The notes beneath the pieces were generated by a model. The model did not search any database. It saw nothing but the letters and a program-made list of their open reading frames with translations, and had not been told where the DNA came from. From Promethearchaeota archaeon (GTDB lineage Archaea; Asgardarchaeota; Lokiarchaeia; Sigyniarchaeales; SOKP01), in assembly GCA_013375475.1 (NCBI GenBank), contig JABXKD010000013.1, forward strand, positions 1-58,778: a DNA stretch of 58,778 nt. Reading direction: 5' to 3'. The position numbers and the translations under genes are program-made. Shown here in pieces: positions 54,310 to 58,778 of the stretch. Every line of letters starts with the position of its first letter. Positions within the stretch are counted from its first letter, which is position 1.

Positions 54310-54687
54310 CTATAACACAGCGATTGCACTAATTTCTATTTTCATGCTAGGGAGAGGCAAATTGGATATTTCCACAGTAACCCTTGAAGGGTAAGCTTTT
54401 GAAACGCCGTTATCATCAAAAAATTTTTTGTAAACTCCGTTCATTTCGCTAAACTCGCTAATATTTTTTAAAAATATTGTTGTTCTAACTATACTCGAAA
54501 CTTTACCTCCCCCAGCTTCTACGATCTTTTTTATTTTATTTAGTGTAGATAAGGTTTGTTCTTTAATATCTTCATCAGATTGCGCCGAAACTTGACCAGA
54601 AATAAATACTAAATTACCAGCTTTAATACCTGGATTATAAGGTCCAACAACGGGAGTTCCCGGGTTAATCATTTCAATATCTGGCAT
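54310..54687 (-). CDS. ridA: RidA-family enamine/imine deaminase
   Basis: A 125-residue RidA/YjgF protein: GPYNPGIKAGNLVFISGQV, VRTTIFLKNISEFSEMNGVY, and the active-site Arg in YPSRVTVEI. It hydrolyses reactive enamines or imines released by PLP enzymes. The PLP enzyme gene lies just downstream, which fits. ATG at 54687 chosen; TTG six codons upstream is less likely. Confidence 0.88.
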   Translation of the reverse strand: MPDIEMINPGTPVVGPYNPGIKAGNLVFISGQVSAQSDEDIKEQTLSTLNKIKKIVEAGGGKVSSIVRTTIFLKNISEFSEMNGVYKKFFDDNGVSKAYPSRVTVEISNLPLPSMKIEISAIAVL

Positions 54688-54836
54688 AATTAATTTAACT
54701 CTCAATTCTTTTAATAGATTTTTATCATGATTAATGTGAAATATGAAAAAGTTTAACTGACCTTCCTATCTCTAATAAAAACGAAAAAGATATTTGATAG
54801 TGAACCTATTTTTATTTATTATTAAAGCTAATTTAG

Positions 54837-56198
54837 ATGAACAATATTATGTCTAAGAAACTATCAACTCAACCACTTAGAGGAATGGAAGATTATTATC
54901 CTTCTGATTTGCGGGAAATAAACTGGATAATTGATACTATACGAGATATTGCGGATTTGTATAGTTATGAAGAATTCGAAAGCCCTAGCTTGGAGCCCAT
55001 CGAGATTTTCGCCGCTAAATCTTCTGATGAGTTAGTAAATGAACAATCGTTCATAGTTGAGAAAAAAAAAGGAGAAAAATTAATTTTAATTCCTGAACTT
55101 ACTCCATCATTAGCACGTATGATCACTGCTAAAAGGCAAGAATTAAAAAAACCTATTAGGTGGATTTCAGTTCCGACATGTTATCGCTACGAAAGACCTC
55201 AAAAAGGTAGACGACGGGAATTTAAGCAGATAAATATGGATATTCTTGGAGAGAATAGTCTTTATGCTGATCTTGAGATATTTAATATTATTGTGGACAT
55301 TTTTTCTGAATTTGGTGCTACATCAAAACAATTCCAAATTTACTACAATAATAGGCGTTTTATAGATTCTGTATGTGAACTAATCTTACAAGTTCCAAAA
55401 GAAAAAATACCTTTAGTATATAAAATATTAGATAAAGCTGATAAGATGGAAGATTCAGAATACGAGAAGTATATTTTGGATAATTTTCAAAACGAATTGA
55501 TTATCCAAGGTATTTACAAACTAAAGGAAGCTACTAGTTTAGATGACATTTTAAACAAGTTTGATGATATCTCTGATGATTTCTACGAATCCAAAGGTTA
55601 TCAAGAATTAACATCATTTATACAACTTCTAAAAGATGCAGAAATCTCAGAATATTGTACTTTTTCTCCAGGTGTGGTACGTGGTCTGGATTATTATACA
55701 GGAATAGTGTATGAGGTTTTTGATACAGGAAAAGAAAATGTTAGAAGTATTTTTGGCGGTGGGCGCTACGATGATCTGCTAACTTTATTTTCTGATGAAA
55801 AAATTACTGGAACTGGATTTGGAATGGGTATATTAATGTTCTCTTTATTTCTGAAGACATATGATCTAATACCCGAAGAAATTCGAGAAAAAGATTATAC
55901 CGATACTATTTACATTTCCTCGATTAATGATGATGTTACAAATTTCGCATTAAAATTAGCTCGTATGATTAGAGCTGAAGATTTTCCTTGTATTGTGGAC
56001 TATCGTTTTTCAAATCTTAAAAACCAATTGAGTAAAGCCAATGAACTAGGAGTTTTGATCGTATTAATAATTGGCCCAAAAGAAATGGAACAAAATAAAG
56101 TAACGATAAAAAATATGAGAACTGAAGAACAAGAAACAATAGAAATTGGTTCCCTTATTGACAAAATTTACGATATAATTGATGAATCAGAACCGTAA
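54837..56198 (+). CDS. hisS: Histidyl-tRNA synthetase
   Basis: A 453-residue class II synthetase. RGMEDYYPSD (motif 1 region), motif 2 RYERPQKGRRREFKQINMDI, GLDYYTGIVYEVF (His-A) and FGGGRYDDL (motif 3) are present, with an anticodon-binding C-terminal domain. It charges tRNA-His. The first few codons allow a second ATG at 54849. The matching tRNA is in the window, 32 kb away. Confidence 0.93.
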   Translation: MNNIMSKKLSTQPLRGMEDYYPSDLREINWIIDTIRDIADLYSYEEFESPSLEPIEIFAAKSSDELVNEQSFIVEKKKGEKLILIPELTPSLARMITAKRQELKKPIRWISVPTCYRYERPQKGRRREFKQINMDILGENSLYADLEIFNIIVDIFSEFGATSKQFQIYYNNRRFIDSVCELILQVPKEKIPLVYKILDKADKMEDSEYEKYILDNFQNELIIQGIYKLKEATSLDDILNKFDDISDDFYESKGYQELTSFIQLLKDAEISEYCTFSPGVVRGLDYYTGIVYEVFDTGKENVRSIFGGGRYDDLLTLFSDEKITGTGFGMGILMFSLFLKTYDLIPEEIREKDYTDTIYISSINDDVTNFALKLARMIRAEDFPCIVDYRFSNLKNQLSKANELGVLIVLIIGPKEMEQNKVTIKNMRTEEQETIEIGSLIDKIYDIIDESEP

Positions 56199-56260
56199 CA
56201 ATATCTTTTAAGGTTTGAAAACACGAACATTATTAAGATTCCACGCAATTTATTTTATTT

Positions 56261-57223
56261 ATGAATCTAAAACTCAAAAAATTTGATGTTTTCTATATCG
56301 TTGGCTTAATTGCTGCAACAATTTTCATGGTTCTTGAATTCATATTTGGATTTGTTGCATTGAACATTACTTACTTAATTTTCTTTTGGACAATGAAGCT
56401 TCTCTCTGGTTTTGGGTTGGTATTGACTGTGTCAAATGCTATATTGTGGATTCTCAATCGTTTTACTGAGAAATTTAGTAAAAAAGAAGTTCAAGCTCTT
56501 GTAATTTTTCAATTGATAATCCCAGGGATTCTCATAGGATACGCGATTTATAGTATAGTTTCTAGCTTACCTCCCACCATACCTCCGACAGGCATACAAT
56601 ATTGGATCGATCTTCTAGTATTTCTTTATGGTGTTATCTCACTGATACTAACATTATATATAATTCCCTTAATTAAAGAAGAATTTCAGGAAGCTGCAGA
56701 CGAAGGAGTAGTAGATCGTGTAAAGAGAGAAGCAAAAGAAATAGGAAGAAAAATAAAGAAAGGATACTTTAGCTTGAGAAAAAAGTATGCGAAAGTTCAA
56801 ATTCAAGATCAAATGACATTAGGAGATGTCCTGGATATCTGGAGAAATCGATTTGCAGTGTATTTACTTATCCCGATTGCAATAGGTTCCCTCATCTTTA
56901 CCCCTGTAGCGTTTGTTTGTATTATCTTTTGGTTAAAAATATTTGTTTTTGATAAAGGAGAACCTAAGTTATACGAAAGAATAGCTTTACTTATTTCTAT
57001 GATTTGGATCGCAACGATTACATGCTTATCTTACGCTTTTAAACTCGTATTCTTTACATCGATAGAGCCATTTTTCTGGACCATTCAAGTGTTTTACCTC
57101 GTCGGAATATTGATTTCCACCTGCATTTATCTTTATCGATTCATTAAACTTAAAGGAATAACGATAAAAAAAGTTAAGGAAGAGATCCGTGAAAGAAGAT
57201 CGGCTAACGCCAATAAGGATTAA
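56261..57223 (+). CDS. Polytopic membrane protein of unknown function
   Basis: A 320-residue protein with about seven membrane helices: two near the start, two around 85-140, three from 200 to 300. Between helices 4 and 5 is a basic, helical cytoplasmic loop (KREAKEIGRKIKKGYFSLRK). The C-terminus is basic. There is no recognised domain. Located between hisS and pyrF on the same strand, with a 62-base gap to hisS, so possibly in the same transcription unit. Confidence 0.6.
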   Translation: MNLKLKKFDVFYIVGLIAATIFMVLEFIFGFVALNITYLIFFWTMKLLSGFGLVLTVSNAILWILNRFTEKFSKKEVQALVIFQLIIPGILIGYAIYSIVSSLPPTIPPTGIQYWIDLLVFLYGVISLILTLYIIPLIKEEFQEAADEGVVDRVKREAKEIGRKIKKGYFSLRKKYAKVQIQDQMTLGDVLDIWRNRFAVYLLIPIAIGSLIFTPVAFVCIIFWLKIFVFDKGEPKLYERIALLISMIWIATITCLSYAFKLVFFTSIEPFFWTIQVFYLVGILISTCIYLYRFIKLKGITIKKVKEEIRERRSANANKD

Positions 57224-57345
57224 AATTTACCGGAAATTTCCTTAACAAAAATAAACTTTTTCTTTTTTTTTAATTAAAATATCAAGAATAATAAAGACCG
57301 TTTCCTATTAATATTTAAACTGCACAATTCCTAAATACTATAATC

Positions 57346-58266
57346 ATGAATTTTATTGAAGATGTAATTCAATCAATTATAGATAAACGCAGTGTTGTAT
57401 GTATGGGATTGGACCCTAGACTAGATAAAGAAGGGGAAATTCCACAATTTCTAATCAACGAATTAGAAGATCCAAACAAAATAATACTTGAATTTAATAA
57501 AACGCTAATAGACAATACATTCGATTTAATCCCAGTTATAAAACCACAAATAGCTTTTTACGAAAAATACGAAGCTCTGAACGCTTTAAAAAACACTATT
57601 AAGTATGCTCACAAAAAAGATTTACTTGTCATTTTAGACTCAAAAAGAAATGACATTGGATCAACTTCAGAAGCGTACGCATATTCTACCTTTAAAGTTT
57701 TTAATGCGGATGCGTGCACTTTAAATGCTTATCTCGGAATTGATGGAGTTAAACCATTTTTAGAGTATAAAGAAAGAGGTAAATTTATCCTAGTTAAGAC
57801 ATCAAATCCTAGTAGTAAAGATTTTCAAAATATTTTCAGTGCAAATATTCCGAATATAGTAGAATCCAAAACCGAAATTAAAGTAGATAAAATCACTCTT
57901 GAAAGAAATTATATTAAAATGGCGAGACTCGTCTATGATTGGGGAAATAAATTAGACCAATTTTCAGGATTCCATAATTTAGGTGTAGTAGTAGGTGCTA
58001 CATTCCCGGAGGAACTAAATGCCGTACGAAAAGTAATTAGAAATTCTTTCATATTATTACCTGGGTTCGGTGCTCAAGGAGCTACGGCGGACGATATAAG
58101 ATCTGGATTTAACCAAAACGGATTAGGAGGAATAGTAAACTCATCAAGATGTATAATCTATGCATATTCTAAGAATAAAAAATACGCTCCAAATAAATTC
58201 GGTGAAGCGGCGAGAGAAAAAATTGTTGAAATGAATCAAGAAATTAATAAAGAGATTAATTTATGA
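57346..58266 (+). CDS. pyrF: Orotidine 5'-phosphate decarboxylase, type 2
   Basis: A 306-residue pyrimidine enzyme of the longer, type 2 PyrF family: GLDPRLDK at the start, PVIKPQIAFYEKY, and the catalytic D98-x-K100-x-x-D103 (DSKRNDIGST). It decarboxylates OMP to UMP. The type 2 family is mainly bacterial, though seen in some archaea; most archaea use a shorter type. LLPGFGAQGATADD is the phosphate-binding end. Clear and full length. Confidence 0.88.
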   Translation: MNFIEDVIQSIIDKRSVVCMGLDPRLDKEGEIPQFLINELEDPNKIILEFNKTLIDNTFDLIPVIKPQIAFYEKYEALNALKNTIKYAHKKDLLVILDSKRNDIGSTSEAYAYSTFKVFNADACTLNAYLGIDGVKPFLEYKERGKFILVKTSNPSSKDFQNIFSANIPNIVESKTEIKVDKITLERNYIKMARLVYDWGNKLDQFSGFHNLGVVVGATFPEELNAVRKVIRNSFILLPGFGAQGATADDIRSGFNQNGLGGIVNSSRCIIYAYSKNKKYAPNKFGEAAREKIVEMNQEINKEINL

Positions 58267-58271
58267 GACAT

Positions 58272-58688
58272 TTACATGAAAAAACTAGGTAAACTTGAAC
58301 CAAAAATAACCATTATTAGCATTATTGGAACAAATGTAAGTACGACTACTATAAGTGAGCGCTTCAAACCAATCTGATGTAAAATATTAATTACATTGAA
58401 ATCAATAAATATTGAAAGGAGAATAATCGGTACTAAGCCTTCAGGTTCTCCACGATAAGCACCCATAATCCCAAGCAAAAATAAAGGAGAACTAATAATG
58501 AAAACTACTCCAAATTGAATCAAAAAGCTTCCCGCAACCCATTTCATCCGAGTTCTTTTTTTTGCTTTAGTTGCTACTAATCCAAGCTTAAGTAATAAGA
58601 TATCTCCTACAGCAAATGCAACCATAATGATTATTGGGAATAGTTTCTCCATAGGAATAGTTCCCATTTGGAGGATAGTTAAAAACAT
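58272..58688 (-). CDS. Small membrane protein of unknown function
   Basis: A 138-residue protein with about four membrane helices and a basic loop (KKRTRMKW) after the first. Not recognised. It converges on pyrF, with five bases between the stops. ATG start at 58688 has no clear Shine-Dalgarno; an ATG in the loop is possible. Confidence 0.5.
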   Translation of the reverse strand: MFLTILQMGTIPMEKLFPIIIMVAFAVGDILLLKLGLVATKAKKRTRMKWVAGSFLIQFGVVFIISSPLFLLGIMGAYRGEPEGLVPIILLSIFIDFNVINILHQIGLKRSLIVVVLTFVPIMLIMVIFGSSLPSFFM

Positions 58689-58778
58689 TTTACATCAATG
58701 TCCTGAAAAATCAATTATAATTGATTAACGAATATTTTTTATTCAATTAATATAAAACATATATAAAAAAAGACTGAT

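Overview
The window (58,778 bp, AT-rich) looks like a piece of an archaeal chromosome, most probably from an Asgard archaeon close to Lokiarchaeia (now Promethearchaeota). The pointers are a clear formylmethanofuran:tetrahydromethanopterin formyltransferase, a tRNA-His with an extra ~29-nt segment that looks like a non-canonical archaeal intron, a methanogenesis-marker-9-like cysteine protein in what looks like a non-methanogen, an N-terminal longin-like fold, zinc-ribbon proteins of a type common in Asgard genomes, and many ferredoxin-linked oxidoreductases. The lineage call is inference; no rRNA or ribosomal-protein marker lies in the window. I saw no CRISPR array, insertion sequence, prophage or rRNA.

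Layout. 1-4.6 kb: the 3' end of an HdrD-type Fe-S protein, then an accessory stretch (methyltransferase, CPBP protease, membrane acyltransferase), a pseudogene remnant of a radical SAM gene, and an iron-sulfur flavoprotein. 4.7-13.3 kb: a hotdog-like protein with a nitronate-monooxygenase/FabK-type flavoenzyme, a nuclease-XPD helicase fusion, the intact radical SAM gene, a URO-D-like protein with a transglutaminase-like protein, and ftr. 13.5-30.7 kb: mostly single genes (carboxylesterase, longin-like helical protein, AAA ATPase with an unusual C-terminus, Hsp20, QueG-like Fe-S protein, surface protein, DHH phosphoesterase, tRNA-His, PhnN-like kinase, DtxR-like and ribbon-helix-helix regulators, alcohol dehydrogenase, two MBL proteins, LsrF-like thiolase/aldolase). 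30.8-39.1 kb: a membrane M28 peptidase and, convergent to it, a four-gene operon made of two tandem copies of an ABC ATPase plus a permease fused to a CPBP protease. 39.3-42.5 kb: two EamA transporters around a URO-D-like gene.

42.5-54.7 kb is a redox and organic-acid block. A 2-oxoacid:ferredoxin oxidoreductase operon (delta, alpha, beta, gamma) runs without gaps into a protein that fuses an FrhB/FpoF-type F420-ferredoxin module to a PyrK-type FAD/2Fe-2S/NAD(P) module. Divergent from it are LutA- and LutB-like Fe-S proteins. Then come a split UxaA/SuyAB-type lyase, a tungsten aldehyde:ferredoxin oxidoreductase, a D-threonine-aldolase-like PLP enzyme and a RidA deaminase. Together these suggest growth on sugar acids, amino acids or sulfonates, with oxidation of 2-oxoacids and aldehydes feeding reduced ferredoxin, and the fusion protein passing those electrons to F420 and/or NAD(P). 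The end of the window holds hisS, a membrane protein, pyrF and another small membrane protein.

Translation signals are mixed. Operon-internal genes often have strong Shine-Dalgarno sequences (AAAGGAGGT before the oxidoreductase beta subunit, GGAGGTG before the large UxaA-type subunit), and TTG or GTG starts are frequent; many lead genes show no clear Shine-Dalgarno. The most unusual items are the FrhB-PyrK fusion operon, the duplicated ABC-CPBP cassette, the tRNA-His insertion, the AAA ATPase with its unassigned C-terminal domain, and the direct repeat made by the radical SAM remnant and its intact copy 5.6 kb away.
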